Shown one piece after another: positions 16,278 to 25,707 of a stretch of 64,000 nt of DNA (within the stretch, counting starts at the first letter, position 1; the number at the start of each line of letters is the position of its first letter). The notes beneath the pieces were generated by a model that was not told the DNA's origin, did no database searches, and saw nothing but the letters and a program-made list of their open reading frames with translations. Position numbers and translations under genes: made by a program. Where the stretch lies: assembly GCF_003344535.1 (NCBI RefSeq), contig NZ_QPKS01000004.1:62001-126000 (forward strand). The letters are read 5' to 3'. The DNA is from Exiguobacterium flavidum. Its GTDB lineage: Bacteria > Bacillota > Bacilli > Exiguobacteriales > Exiguobacteriaceae.

Positions 16278-17755
16278 TTCTCGTGTTTTTGAATCAGGTC
16301 TGCCGTCAGCTGGCCGGACAACGTGACCATCGGGACGCCGCCTCCCGGATGCGTCGATCCGCCGACGAAGTAGAGTCCGTCGTATAGCGTGCTTTTCGAC
16401 GGAATCTTGAACCCGCCGTTCTTCTTCTTATCCGCGGCGACACCGTAGATCGAACCGCCATTCGGTCCATACAGCTCCTGCAGGTCCTCCGGAGTGAATC
16501 GATACTCGAACTCGATCGATTCCCGCAAACCTGTCAACCCCATCCGTTCAAGCTTGTCGAGGACGACCTCGCGGTATACGTCCCAGTCGATCCGTCCGTT
16601 CTTTTTCGACAGTGGAGGGACGTGTGTCAGGATGAACAGGTTTTCCTTCCCTTCAGGTGCCTGTGTCGCGTCCGATTTCGAAGAGACGCCGACATAGATG
16701 GTCGGATTTTCAGGCGGGACGCCATCCTTGAACATCTGTTTGAATTCCTGTTCGGGATCGTTCGAGAAGAAGAAATTATGATGCTTCAAGCGGTCGAATT
16801 TTCGGTCGACACCGAGGAGCAGGACGAGTCCGGACACTGAAGGGATGAAGCTCTTGTTCAGGAGTTTGGCCTGTTTCGATGCCTTCTTCTCCGGCACGAG
16901 GTTCGTATAGGCCGGGATGACCTCGAGGTTCGAGACGACGACATCTGCAGGATAGAAGTTTCCGTTCGACTTGACGCCGACCGCCCGCTTGCCGTCGAGG
17001 ACGATCTCGTCGACCGGTGAATCGAGATGGACCGTCACGCGCAGCTCGTCGAGCAGCTTCTTCATGCCGCGAGCGATGTTGTACATTCCACCCTTCACAT
17101 AATAGATGCCAAGCCCCATTTGGACGTAGATCATCTGGTTGAAGACTGCCGGCGCGCTGTAGGGATTCGATCCGACGTACATCACCATGTAGTTGAACAG
17201 TTGTTCGAGATGTGGATTTTTGAGACGCTTGCGCGTACTCGAAGCGACCGTGTTCATCGGGTCGAGCAGCATGAGTTCGGACAATGTATGATACTTCTTC
17301 AAATCCTTCAGATCCTCAAGACTGTAACGGTAGAAGCTCTTGAGGCAGAGGTCGTACATCTTCTCTGAGTAGCTGAGTAATTCGCCAAAATCGGCGTCTT
17401 TCGAAACCTTCTTGGTTTCAGACAGCATCGTCGGCAAGTCGCCGCTGACGTCGATTTCGACACCGTCCTCGAAGAACGTCCGCCACTGGGGTTCGACGCG
17501 TTCGATTTCAATATAGTCCTCGAGCCGGCGGTGGACGCTTGCGAACAACTGCTCGAGCACCCACGGCATCGTCAAGATCGACGGTCCGGTATCGAACGTG
17601 TACCCTTTGCCGCTCCGCTGGTTCAGCTTCCCTCCGATATTTCCGTTCTTCTCGAGCATCGTCACATCATAACCGTCTCCTGAAAGGCGAATAGCGGCCG
17701 ACATGCCTGCGAGACCTGCTCCAACGACTACTGCTTTTTTCTTCAAACGAACCAC
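16274..17755 (-). CDS. Phytoene/diapophytoene desaturase family oxidoreductase (CrtN/CrtP-like)
   Basis: 493 residues. The FAD-binding N-terminus AVVVGAGLAGMSAAIRL and the C-terminal GGSTHPGGGVPMVTLSGQ are hallmarks of carotenoid desaturases and oxygenases. In Gram-positives these act on C30 carotenoids (CrtN desaturation or CrtP/CrtNb terminal oxidation); which one this is cannot be settled without alignment. The GTG at 17755 is two bases from AAAAGGAG, so the TTG at 17746 (MKKKAVVVG) may be the true start. It follows a methyltransferase-like gene by 8 bases, an operon that suggests modification of a pigment end group. No crtM is nearby. Confidence 0.88.
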   Translation of the reverse strand: MVRLKKKAVVVGAGLAGMSAAIRLSGDGYDVTMLEKNGNIGGKLNQRSGKGYTFDTGPSILTMPWVLEQLFASVHRRLEDYIEIERVEPQWRTFFEDGVEIDVSGDLPTMLSETKKVSKDADFGELLSYSEKMYDLCLKSFYRYSLEDLKDLKKYHTLSELMLLDPMNTVASSTRKRLKNPHLEQLFNYMVMYVGSNPYSAPAVFNQMIYVQMGLGIYYVKGGMYNIARGMKKLLDELRVTVHLDSPVDEIVLDGKRAVGVKSNGNFYPADVVVSNLEVIPAYTNLVPEKKASKQAKLLNKSFIPSVSGLVLLLGVDRKFDRLKHHNFFFSNDPEQEFKQMFKDGVPPENPTIYVGVSSKSDATQAPEGKENLFILTHVPPLSKKNGRIDWDVYREVVLDKLERMGLTGLRESIEFEYRFTPEDLQELYGPNGGSIYGVAADKKKNGGFKIPSKSTLYDGLYFVGGSTHPGGGVPMVTLSGQLTADLIQKHEN

Positions 17756-17763
17756 ATCTCCTT

Positions 17764-18300
17764 TTAATAGATGAATGGAATCAAGCGCTTCCGCTCCTTT
17801 GCCCAGTCCGTATAAGCACTGCCAAAGCTGTCCGTAAGCATCTCCTCCTCGAGTTTGATTCGATGATGGAGGGCGAGGAACATCGCCAGGAATCCGATAC
17901 AGGTGAGGGCGTAGAGGCCGAAGTAGAGCGGGAAACCGGCCGTGATCAGCAAAAGACCGGCATAAAGAGGATGTCGCACATAGCGGTAAGGACCTGAGCT
18001 GACGAGTTCATCGCCCGGTTCGACGCTGACGTGACGCGTGAACTGCCGTTTCAGTTGAACGATTCCGGCATAGCGGAGAAAAACGCCTCCGTAAAGCAAG
18101 AGGAGTGCTGAGATGCGGATAGCATCACGCGCAGGGGAGCCCTGAAAGACGAGGCTCAGCCCGATGATAATCAGCATCGTCCAGAATATTAACGAAAAAC
18201 TGTGGCGTTCCTCCGCTTTTTCCCTTCTGCTGCGGAATAAAATCCCTTCAAACAGCCAGACGACGGCGAAGAAAATGAAGAAAGAGCCGAGAATGTCCAT
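17764..18300 (-). CDS. Isoprenylcysteine carboxyl methyltransferase (ICMT/PEMT-like) family membrane protein
   Basis: 178 residues with about four to five membrane helices. The SAM-binding signature GPYRYVRHPLYAGLLL and the closing YTDWAKERKRLIPFIY are typical of the ICMT-like family, which methylates carboxylates or other acceptors at the membrane. AAGGGGGTGACGC precedes ATG 18300. It is the first gene of an operon with the carotenoid desaturase family gene, so a methyl-ester or other carotenoid tailoring step is a fair inference, not a proof. Confidence 0.85.
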   Translation of the reverse strand: MDILGSFFIFFAVVWLFEGILFRSRREKAEERHSFSLIFWTMLIIIGLSLVFQGSPARDAIRISALLLLYGGVFLRYAGIVQLKRQFTRHVSVEPGDELVSSGPYRYVRHPLYAGLLLITAGFPLYFGLYALTCIGFLAMFLALHHRIKLEEEMLTDSFGSAYTDWAKERKRLIPFIY

Positions 18301-18471
18301 GCGTCACCCCCTTTTTGGCAATCTCTTTCCTATTCCCACAGTCAGCCATTTAGAACCTCGAAACATACATCCGAAAATATGGAAAAATGATTACAATATA
18401 GTAATAGTCTGCATTGACCTCATTTGGAAATGGTATGCTAAAAGAAAACAGCTTGAAGGAGAACTTACATC

Positions 18472-19269
18472 ATGAAGCAACTACGACTCAGATACATCCT
18501 GCCGGCCATCCTGCTCAGTACGGCGATCGCGCCTACTGCTGAAGCGGCGGAGTACCGTCAGGCCAAGACCCCGCTGCACCTGCGTACGGCGCCGACGGCG
18601 AAAGCGACGTCTGTCAACGTCATCCCGACAGGTGTCTACATCAAAGAGCTCGGACGTCTCGGGGATTGGTCGAAAGTCCGATACGGAGCGAAGACGGGAT
18701 ATGCGAGCAGCAAATATTTGCTGACGGAGGCGCAAATCGGCGGGAAACGATTCGGTTCGGTCCTGCTCGTCAATAAGCAGTACGCATTGAAATCGACATA
18801 TGCACCGGGAGAGAACGTCGTCGCTCGCGGGGAGTTCGAACGCATGAAGGCTGACGCGAAAAAGGACGGCATCCATCTCGTCGCATTCAGTACATACAGA
18901 TCGTATGCATACCAAAAGAATCTGTTCGCGAAATATGTGGAGCAGGACGGGATCGTCAAGGCAAGCACCTATAGCGCGAGAGCCGGCCGGAGTGAACATC
19001 AGACGGGGCTCGCGTTCGATCTCGGCGGAAAGGACAGCACGCTCTTTGCGAAGGCGGCTTTCGCGAAGACGAAGGAATCGAAATGGCTCGAGCAGCATGC
19101 CCATGCATACGGATTCCACCTGCGCTATCCAAAAGGCAAGGAAGCTGAAACAGGGTACACGTACGAAAGCTGGCATTACCGGTACGTCGGAAAGGCGATC
19201 GCCTCACATCTCAAACTTCGGGACATGACGATGGAGGAATACTACAAGGTAGTCCCGACGCTCCACTGA
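18472..19269 (+). CDS. Secreted SH3b plus D-alanyl-D-alanine carboxypeptidase (VanY/LAS) protein
   Basis: 265 residues: signal peptide ending near ...IAPTAEAAE (residue 26), a bacterial SH3 domain (about 28-85, LHLRTAPTAKATSVNVIPTG), then a VanY-type peptidase (about 95-265). Zinc motifs SEHQTGLAFDLG (SxHxxGxAxD) and YTYESWHYRY (ExWH) are intact. It should trim the terminal D-Ala of wall peptides outside the membrane, with SH3b aiding wall binding. ATG 18472 has GAAGGAGAA upstream. Monocistronic, divergent from the methyltransferase gene. Confidence 0.92.
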   Translation: MKQLRLRYILPAILLSTAIAPTAEAAEYRQAKTPLHLRTAPTAKATSVNVIPTGVYIKELGRLGDWSKVRYGAKTGYASSKYLLTEAQIGGKRFGSVLLVNKQYALKSTYAPGENVVARGEFERMKADAKKDGIHLVAFSTYRSYAYQKNLFAKYVEQDGIVKASTYSARAGRSEHQTGLAFDLGGKDSTLFAKAAFAKTKESKWLEQHAHAYGFHLRYPKGKEAETGYTYESWHYRYVGKAIASHLKLRDMTMEEYYKVVPTLH

Positions 19270-19282
19270 ATACCGCAAGAAG

Positions 19283-19307
19283 ACCTCTCCCTTCGAGAGG
19301 TTTTTTT
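19283..19307 (+). terminator. Terminator of the VanY-type gene
   Basis: ACCTCTC / GAGAGGT stem followed by TTTTTT. Confidence 0.85.
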
Positions 19308-19408
19308 GTGCGCAGATGTTCATCGCTGGAAATGATATGTTCCTGACAAAGGGGGAAAGGATACTAATGGAAGGGAGAACGCGACTCTAGCGAAGGAGGC
19401 GGGCGCTG

Positions 19409-22120
19409 ATGGCGCAAAGTTCGTCACGGATTGAACAAAAACACATTCCAATCGCTTGGCACAGCCGGGAAGTGGAGATGATCGAACAGGAACTCGATGT
19501 AAGGCGCGAGGAAGGTCTGGCGGACGAAGAGGCAACCCGGCGTCTTGAACAGTCGGGCTTGAACGTCTTGCCTGAAGGAAAAAAGGAGCCGTCCTGGCGG
19601 AAATTCCTGAAGCAGTTCAATGATCCGCTGATCTATGTCCTGATTGGGGCGGCTGTCGTCACGGGAGGGCTCGGCCATGTCGTGGATACGGTCATCATCG
19701 CCCTCGTCGTCTTCTTGATGGGGCTCGTCGGATATCTCCAGGAGAGCAAGGCGGAGCGTGCGCTTGAAGGAATCAAGGAGATGCTCTCTTTGCGCGCCCT
19801 CGTGCTCCGGAGAGGACAACGTCTCAAAATCGATGCCGCACACCTCGTCAGGGGCGATGTCGTCTATCTCATGCCGGGTGACCGGATACCAGCCGATCTG
19901 AGGCTTTTCGTCTCTGATAACCTGAAGGTCGAGGAATCGGCGCTGACCGGGGAAGCGGCCGTGATCGAGAAGACGACTGAAGCCTTGCGGGAGAAAATAG
20001 GACTCGGCGACCGGACGAATCTCGCTTTTTCAGGTACGTCAGTCGCTGCCGGAACAGGGATCGGAATCGTCGTAGAGACGGGAAGTGATACCGAGCTCGG
20101 GAAGATCAACGCATCGATCGCGGAGGTCGAACCGATCAGGACACCCTTGATCGAACAGACGGCACAATTCGGCAAGATGGTCGCCTTCGCCATCCTCGCC
20201 GTCTCGATCGCGACGTTCCTCTTCGGCTATTACTGGCGCGACTTCGAACCGGGGCTGCTCTTGCTCGCCGTCATCGGGCTTGCTGTCGCTGTCATTCCGG
20301 AAGGATTACCGCCGATCATCACGATCATCCTCGCGATCGGGGCGCGGGAGATGGCCAAACGCAAAGCGATCGTTCGAAATCTGCCATCCGTCGAGACGCT
20401 TGGTGCGGTATCGGTCATCTGCTCGGACAAGACCGGAACGTTGACGAAGAACGAGATGACCGTCGTCGACATCGAGACGGTCAGCCGCAGGTATCAAGTG
20501 ACCGGCACCGGATACGCGCCGGAAGGAGTCATCAAGGCGGAAGCCGGAGAAATCAGCGATGACGATGAGCTCGCGGAGCTGCTTGAAGCTGCCGTGACCT
20601 GCAACGAGGCTGGACTCTATTTCGATGAAGGAAAGGGACGATGGCGCATAACGGGCGACCCGACGGAAGGGTGTCTCGTCACGCTCGCGAGGAAAGCGGG
20701 ACGACCGGTGGAGAAGCTGCCGGTGATCGCCAAAATACCTTTCGACTCCGCTCATAAATATATGGCGACACTGTCAAAAAGAGACGGAGGTCACGTCATC
20801 TATCTGAAAGGTGCGCCGGACCGGTTGTTCGCGATGGCCCGGTCGAGCGATCCAACCTTCGATCTTGCGCGCTGGGAGAAGAAGCTGCTCAGTCTCGCCA
20901 GGAGGGGCGAGCGTGTGATCGGGATCGCGAAACGTGTCATCCCGGACGGAAAGACGGAAATCGATCCGGAGGACTTGCGAAGCGGGGTCGAGTTCCTCGG
21001 ATTGTGCGGAATCCGGGATCCGTTGCGCCCGGAAGCTCACGAGGCCGTCAAAGCCTGCCGGGGTGCAGGGATACAGGTCAAGATGATCACAGGGGATCAT
21101 AAGGAGACGGCACTCGCGATCGGTCAGGAGCTCGGTATCGCGAAGGACGGTCTCGCCCTCGAAGGGACGGAGATGGATGAGATGGACGACGAGCAGCTGA
21201 AGCTCGCCGCTGAGAAATACAATATCTTCGCCCGGACGAGCCCGACGAACAAGACACGGCTTGTCAGCGCGTTGCAGGCGAACGGGGAAATCGTCGCGAT
21301 GACCGGGGATGGCGTCAACGATGCGCCGGCGCTCCGACGGGCCGATATCGGCGTCGCGATGGGGATAAAAGGGACCGAAGTGTCGAAGGAAGCGGCTGAG
21401 ATGGTACTCGTCGACGACAACTTCCGGACGATTTTCGAGGCGGTCAAGGAAGGCAGGCGCGTCTATGACAACCTGAAGAAGACGATCCTGTTCATCCTGC
21501 CGACGAACGGCGGGCAAGGATTGTTGATTCTCGCAAGCATCCTGTTCGGGGTCGCGCTCCCGCTTACGGCACTCCAAATCCTTTGGGTCAATATGGTCGT
21601 CGCAGTGACACTCGCCTTCGCGAATGCGTTCGAGCCGCTTGAAGCGGGGTCGATGCACCGGAGTCCTCGACCGAAGCATACACCGTTGCTCAGCCGTTAT
21701 TACGTGTTTCGCGTGACGCTCGTCTCGATCCTGATCGGTGTCGGCACGCTGCTGATCAACGCCTATTTGCATCGCCAGGGCGCATCGAGCAACTTCATCC
21801 ATACGATGACGCTCAACACGATCGTGTTCGGTCAGCTCTTCCATCTGTTCAACACGCGCGTCGAGACGGCTCCTGCGTTCAACGCGGCATTTTTCCATAA
21901 CAAGGTCGCGTTCTATATGTCGTTTCTGTTGATCGTACTTCAGCTTCTGATCACCTACCTGCCGCTCATGAACAAGGCGTTCGGGACGGTTCCGCTCTCG
22001 CTTTCTGATTGGATCATCCCGATCGGCTTCGGTCTTGCGATCTTCCTGTTGATCGAGGTCGAGAAGGTGATTGCAGCCCGCTTCCGCTGGGCGGAGTGGA
22101 AGGTGAGGGAACGGAATTGA
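19409..22120 (+). CDS. P2-type cation-transporting P-type ATPase
   Basis: 903 residues, full length: N-terminal cation-ATPase domain (15-75), actuator with TGEA (about 180-183), phosphorylation site DKTGTLT (Asp340), hinge TGDGVNDAP and C-terminal membrane domain. TM4 has IPEGLPP (296-302). In TM6 the sequence is [18 protein letters not shown], without the N-x-x-T-D found in calcium pumps, so transport of another cation (Na+, K+ or Mg2+) should be considered. GAAGGAGG lies 9 bases from ATG 19409. Monocistronic with a shared terminator downstream. Confidence 0.92.
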   Translation: MAQSSSRIEQKHIPIAWHSREVEMIEQELDVRREEGLADEEATRRLEQSGLNVLPEGKKEPSWRKFLKQFNDPLIYVLIGAAVVTGGLGHVVDTVIIALVVFLMGLVGYLQESKAERALEGIKEMLSLRALVLRRGQRLKIDAAHLVRGDVVYLMPGDRIPADLRLFVSDNLKVEESALTGEAAVIEKTTEALREKIGLGDRTNLAFSGTSVAAGTGIGIVVETGSDTELGKINASIAEVEPIRTPLIEQTAQFGKMVAFAILAVSIATFLFGYYWRDFEPGLLLLAVIGLAVAVIPEGLPPIITIILAIGAREMAKRKAIVRNLPSVETLGAVSVICSDKTGTLTKNEMTVVDIETVSRRYQVTGTGYAPEGVIKAEAGEISDDDELAELLEAAVTCNEAGLYFDEGKGRWRITGDPTEGCLVTLARKAGRPVEKLPVIAKIPFDSAHKYMATLSKRDGGHVIYLKGAPDRLFAMARSSDPTFDLARWEKKLLSLARRGERVIGIAKRVIPDGKTEIDPEDLRSGVEFLGLCGIRDPLRPEAHEAVKACRGAGIQVKMITGDHKETALAIGQELGIAKDGLALEGTEMDEMDDEQLKLAAEKYNIFARTSPTNKTRLVSALQANGEIVAMTGDGVNDAPALRRADIGVAMGIKGTEVSKEAAEMVLVDDNFRTIFEAVKEGRRVYDNLKKTILFILPTNGGQGLLILASILFGVALPLTALQILWVNMVVAVTLAFANAFEPLEAGSMHRSPRPKHTPLLSRYYVFRVTLVSILIGVGTLLINAYLHRQGASSNFIHTMTLNTIVFGQLFHLFNTRVETAPAFNAAFFHNKVAFYMSFLLIVLQLLITYLPLMNKAFGTVPLSLSDWIIPIGFGLAIFLLIEVEKVIAARFRWAEWKVRERN

Positions 22121-22147
22121 ATTCGAGTAACGTTTTGCGACACCACG

Positions 22148-22190
22148 AAAAAATCGCCCCTTTCAAAATGAAAGAGGCGATTTCTTTTAG
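22148..22190. terminator. Bidirectional terminator
   Basis: AAATCGCC...TTTC / GAAA...GGCGATTT stem with A-run before and TTCTTTT after. It separates the convergent ATPase and RND genes. Confidence 0.8.
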
Positions 22191-25100
22191 GATTTTCGTT
22201 CTGACTTCGCTTTTTTGAAGAAGAACAGTTCATAGACGACAGGCACGATGATCAGCGTCAGCAAGGTCGACGTCGTCAACCCGCCGATCACGGTCAGGGC
22301 GAGCCCCTTCGAGATGAGCGTTCCGGATGACGTCGTCAATGCGAGCGGCACGAGTGCCATGATCGTCGCAAAAGCCGTCATCAGGATTGGACGAAGCCGT
22401 GTCTTTCCGGCCTCGATCAACGATTCGCGGATCGGAAGACCGCGTTTCGTATTCTGACCGATCCGGTCGACGAGCACGATCGCGTTCGTCGTGACGATTC
22501 CGATCAGCATCAGGAAGCCGATCATCACACTGACCGATAGCGGTTCGCTTGCGAGATAGAGTGTCACGAGCGAACCGATCGGAACGAAGATGAGCGAAGA
22601 CAAGATGATGAACGGGGTACGGGCCTTGCCGAACGTGATCAACATCGTCAGGTAGACGAGTCCGATCGCGACGACGATGGCGATACCGAGCGACTGGAAG
22701 ATTTCGACCGTCTCATCGTTTCCGCCGCCGCTCGTCAGTGACACGCCTTCAGGCAGATCGAGCTTCTTGACATCTGCCTCGACCGTACTTGAGACGGCCT
22801 GGACGTCGTCGCCTTTCACCTGTCCGGAGACTCGTGCATAGACGCGGCCGTCGAGTTTTTGGATGGATGTGAACGAGTCGACTTCTTCGACGACAGCGAC
22901 GTCCTTCAGTGACACAGGACCCGTCGCGCTGAACAGCTGCACGTCCTCCAGATTCTTCTTCGATTCAAGCGACGCGTCGTAGGAGAGTTGGACTTCCTGC
23001 TCCTTGCCGTCGAGGTCGAGCGTACCGACCGTTACCGGACGCGTCTGATCGCTCACCGTACCGAGGATCTGGAATCCGGACAGGCCGCGGTCACTCGCTT
23101 TTTCCGGGTCGATCACGACGCGGTATTGTTTCTGTTTATCGCTGAAGTTGTTCGTGACATACTTCAGATCGTTGTTTTGCTGCATCGATTTCTCGACGAG
23201 AGCGGCTGCTTCCTGAAGCGCTTCCGGATCGTTCGAGAAGAGGTCGATGTCGACGTTGTTGTTCGAAGGCGGACCGCCTGTCTGCAGTTCGGCGATGCTG
23301 ATTTTCGCGTCCGCACCGTCCTCTTCTGCGATCTGCTCCATCTTGCTCTCGAGCGAGCGGATTGTCTTTTCGACGTCAGCGCCATCCTTCAGACCGAGGA
23401 AGTAGCTTGCCTTGTTGTCGAGTCGGAGCCCGGTCGAGAAGTCACGGGCACCGACGGATGTCGTGACATCGCCGATCGCGTTCTCCTCTTCGAACATCTC
23501 CTCCATCTGAAGGGACAGATCGCTCGTCGTATCGAGCGACGAAGCGGCTGGGAGTTCGATGGTCGCCGTCAACGTCTTCGATGCCTCGTTCGGGATGAAA
23601 GTGAAGCCGAGTTGAGGCACGATGGCGAGTGAACCTCCAAGCAGGAGGAACGACAGGGCGAGGATAATCGCCTTGTGGGAAAGCGAACGCTCGATCAGAC
23701 GCCCGTACCAGCGTTGAAGCGCACCTTCCTTCTCCTCTTTCGGCACCTTCTTGAAGGAGAACTTAGCAAGAATCGGTACGATCGTGATTGCGACGAGCAA
23801 TGACGCGAGGAGTGAGAAGATGATCGTCAGGGCGAACGGGAGGAAGAACTTCCCTGTGATGCCGCCAACGAAGCCGATCGGCAGGAAGACGACGACCGTC
23901 GTCAGCGTCGAGGACGTGATCGCCTTCAGGATTTCCTTCGTCGACTCCTCGATGATCTCGTCAGTCATGCCGCCAGGTGATTTTCGGACGCGGCGGAAGA
24001 TGTTCTCGATGACGACGATGGAATCATCGACGACCCGGCCGACAGCGACAGCCATACCACCGAGCGTCATGATGTTAAGCGAGATGTCCTGCCAGTTCAG
24101 GAAGATGGCCGCGATCAGGAGCGACAGCGGAATCGAGATGATGGCGATGATCGTCGCACGCAGATTGCGCAGGAACAACAGGACGGCGAGCGAGGCGAAC
24201 AACGCGCCGAGCAGGCCTTCCTTGACGAGCGTCGTGACCGACTCCTCGATGTCCTTCGCAGAATCGATCCCGATCGTATAGTCGACCTGATCCTTGTACT
24301 CGTCGAGGACCGCCATGACTTCGTCCGCGATTTCGACCGTGTTCGCATCCTGTTTCTTCGTGATGGCCATCGAGAGCGAGTCCTTCGTATTGAAACGTGT
24401 CTTCTCGCTCTGCTTCGAGACGGCCTCGATCTTCGCGACGTCCTTCAGGCGGACCGGTGCTGCTTGCGTTGCCGGTTCGGGTGACGTGCCAGGTTGTCCG
24501 CTTGGGGGACCGGCGTTCGTCTGAGGCGGGCTTGACGCTCCTGCAGCCGGTGTCAGCTGAAGGTTCTCGAGCTTATTGATCGTCTCGAGTTTTTCTTCGA
24601 CCCGGACAGGGATTTGCGATTCACCTTCCGTCAGCTGGCCTGCAGGGAACGACAAGTACTTCGCATTGACTTGTTCTTTGATGGCGGACAGCGAAAGGCC
24701 GGCTGCTGTCGCTTTTTCTTTGTCGACCGTGATTTGGACGAGATCGTTCTTATAACCGCCGACCGAGATGTTGTTGACACCATTGATCTTCTCGAGCTTC
24801 GGCTCGATCTCTTCCTTGAGCAGCGTGTCGATGTCTTCTCCGTCTTTACTGAAGAAAGAGATGTTGTAGATCGGGAATGCGCCGAAAGACAAGCGGTTGA
24901 TTTTCGTCTCCGCTTCCTCCGGCAGGTTCGCATCCGCGATGACAGCGTCGACCTGCTGCTCGACGTTGTCCATGTCTGTATCGAACGGAAACTCGAGGTT
25001 GATGATACCGATGCTCTCATATGAAGAGCTCGTCAGATTCGTCGACCCTTCGATGCCTTTCAGGCTGGTTTCGAGCTTCGAGACGACCTGCTCGTCGACG

Positions 25101-25276
25101 TCACCAGGTGAGGCGCCAGGGTAGACGACTTCGATAGAGATTTGCGGAAACTCGATTTCCGGGAACTGATCGACCTTCAGTTTAGTGAAGGAATAGACGC
25201 CTCCTAGAACGAGCAAAAATGCGATGATGAAGACCGCGACCGGGTTCTTCAGACTGAACCTCGTCAAAAAATTCAT
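22187..25276 (-). CDS. RND efflux transporter permease, SwrC/AcrB-like
   Basis: 1029 residues with the two-fold RND layout: TM1 (NPVAVFIIAFLLVLGG), a large extracellular loop (30-335), TM2-6, a second loop (about 555-850) and TM8-12. GRVVDDSIVVIENI in TM4 carries the proton-relay Asp pair, and LVVLVDRIGQN is the TM10 counterpart. Best resemblance is to SwrC (YerP) of B. subtilis, which exports surfactin-like amphiphiles and works without a separate outer-membrane channel. A proline-rich insert (GASSPPQTNAGPPSGQPG) near residue 250 is unusual. AAGGAGGGATC precedes ATG 25276. A palindrome overlaps the promoter. Confidence 0.93.
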   Translation of the reverse strand: MNFLTRFSLKNPVAVFIIAFLLVLGGVYSFTKLKVDQFPEIEFPQISIEVVYPGASPGDVDEQVVSKLETSLKGIEGSTNLTSSSYESIGIINLEFPFDTDMDNVEQQVDAVIADANLPEEAETKINRLSFGAFPIYNISFFSKDGEDIDTLLKEEIEPKLEKINGVNNISVGGYKNDLVQITVDKEKATAAGLSLSAIKEQVNAKYLSFPAGQLTEGESQIPVRVEEKLETINKLENLQLTPAAGASSPPQTNAGPPSGQPGTSPEPATQAAPVRLKDVAKIEAVSKQSEKTRFNTKDSLSMAITKKQDANTVEIADEVMAVLDEYKDQVDYTIGIDSAKDIEESVTTLVKEGLLGALFASLAVLLFLRNLRATIIAIISIPLSLLIAAIFLNWQDISLNIMTLGGMAVAVGRVVDDSIVVIENIFRRVRKSPGGMTDEIIEESTKEILKAITSSTLTTVVVFLPIGFVGGITGKFFLPFALTIIFSLLASLLVAITIVPILAKFSFKKVPKEEKEGALQRWYGRLIERSLSHKAIILALSFLLLGGSLAIVPQLGFTFIPNEASKTLTATIELPAASSLDTTSDLSLQMEEMFEEENAIGDVTTSVGARDFSTGLRLDNKASYFLGLKDGADVEKTIRSLESKMEQIAEEDGADAKISIAELQTGGPPSNNNVDIDLFSNDPEALQEAAALVEKSMQQNNDLKYVTNNFSDKQKQYRVVIDPEKASDRGLSGFQILGTVSDQTRPVTVGTLDLDGKEQEVQLSYDASLESKKNLEDVQLFSATGPVSLKDVAVVEEVDSFTSIQKLDGRVYARVSGQVKGDDVQAVSSTVEADVKKLDLPEGVSLTSGGGNDETVEIFQSLGIAIVVAIGLVYLTMLITFGKARTPFIILSSLIFVPIGSLVTLYLASEPLSVSVMIGFLMLIGIVTTNAIVLVDRIGQNTKRGLPIRESLIEAGKTRLRPILMTAFATIMALVPLALTTSSGTLISKGLALTVIGGLTTSTLLTLIIVPVVYELFFFKKAKSERKS

Positions 25277-25298
25277 GATGATCCCTCCTTATTTTTAT

Positions 25299-25314
25299 AT
25301 GTGATTAATTACAT
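25299..25314. promoter_or_regulatory. Operator-like near-palindrome at the RND gene start
   Basis: ATGTGATTAATTACAT, symmetrical at 14 of 16 positions. It lies just after the -10 box of the minus-strand promoter, a repressor position. No TetR or MarR gene is in the window. Confidence 0.55.
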
Positions 25315-25341
25315 AGTAGGTGACCTGTGCGATGGGTGCAA
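25313..25341 (-). promoter_or_regulatory. Possible promoter of the RND gene
   Basis: On the minus strand TTGCAC, 17-base spacer, TACTAT. Moderate match. Confidence 0.45.
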
Positions 25342-25405
25342 GTTCTAACTGTACGAAGATCGATTACGGGGGCGAAAAACAAAATAAAAAAATTTTAAAA
25401 AAAGC

Positions 25406-25433
25406 TTTACTCTTTTCGATATGTTGATATAAT
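25406..25433 (+). promoter_or_regulatory. Promoter of the second tRNA-Val
   Basis: TTTACT, 16-base spacer, perfect TATAAT (25428-25433), 26 bases before the tRNA. Confidence 0.75.
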
Positions 25434-25459
25434 AAAAGTATCCCAGAAAGACATCACGT

Positions 25460-25532
25460 GATTCTGTAGCTCAGCTGGGAGAGCGCTACCTTGACAGGGT
25501 AGAGGTCGCTGGTTCGAGCCCAGTCAGAATCA
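25460..25532 (+). tRNA. tRNA-Val(GAC), copy 2
   Basis: Same 73-base cloverleaf as the copy at 14061, anticodon GAC, no encoded CCA. Identity runs over 82 bases (25456-25537 against 14057-14138) and ends abruptly on both sides; promoter and terminator differ. The GmrSD-like gene begins 175 bases downstream. Confidence 0.97.
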
Positions 25533-25538
25533 TACCGG

Positions 25539-25575
25539 AAGAGCTCCATGGCATATGCCGTGGGGCTCTTTTTTG
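25539..25575 (+). terminator. Terminator of tRNA-Val copy 2
   Basis: AAGAGC-CC-ATGGC / GCCGT-GGGGCTCTT stem followed by TTTT. Confidence 0.82.
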
Positions 25576-25707
25576 TTCATCCCTCTAAGATCGAACGGCA
25601 GGACGTGTTCCCTTCTTACACCGAAATGAATGAATGTTTCGCAAATAGGATATACTCAAAGAAGAGACACGGCACAATGAGATTCATTCGGAAAAGAGGG
25701 GACATAG

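Noticed and set aside
20774-21898. Long minus-strand frame (374 codons) opposite the P-type ATPase
   Set aside because: Antisense shadow of a well-supported gene, Arg/Asp-rich, no recognisable domain.
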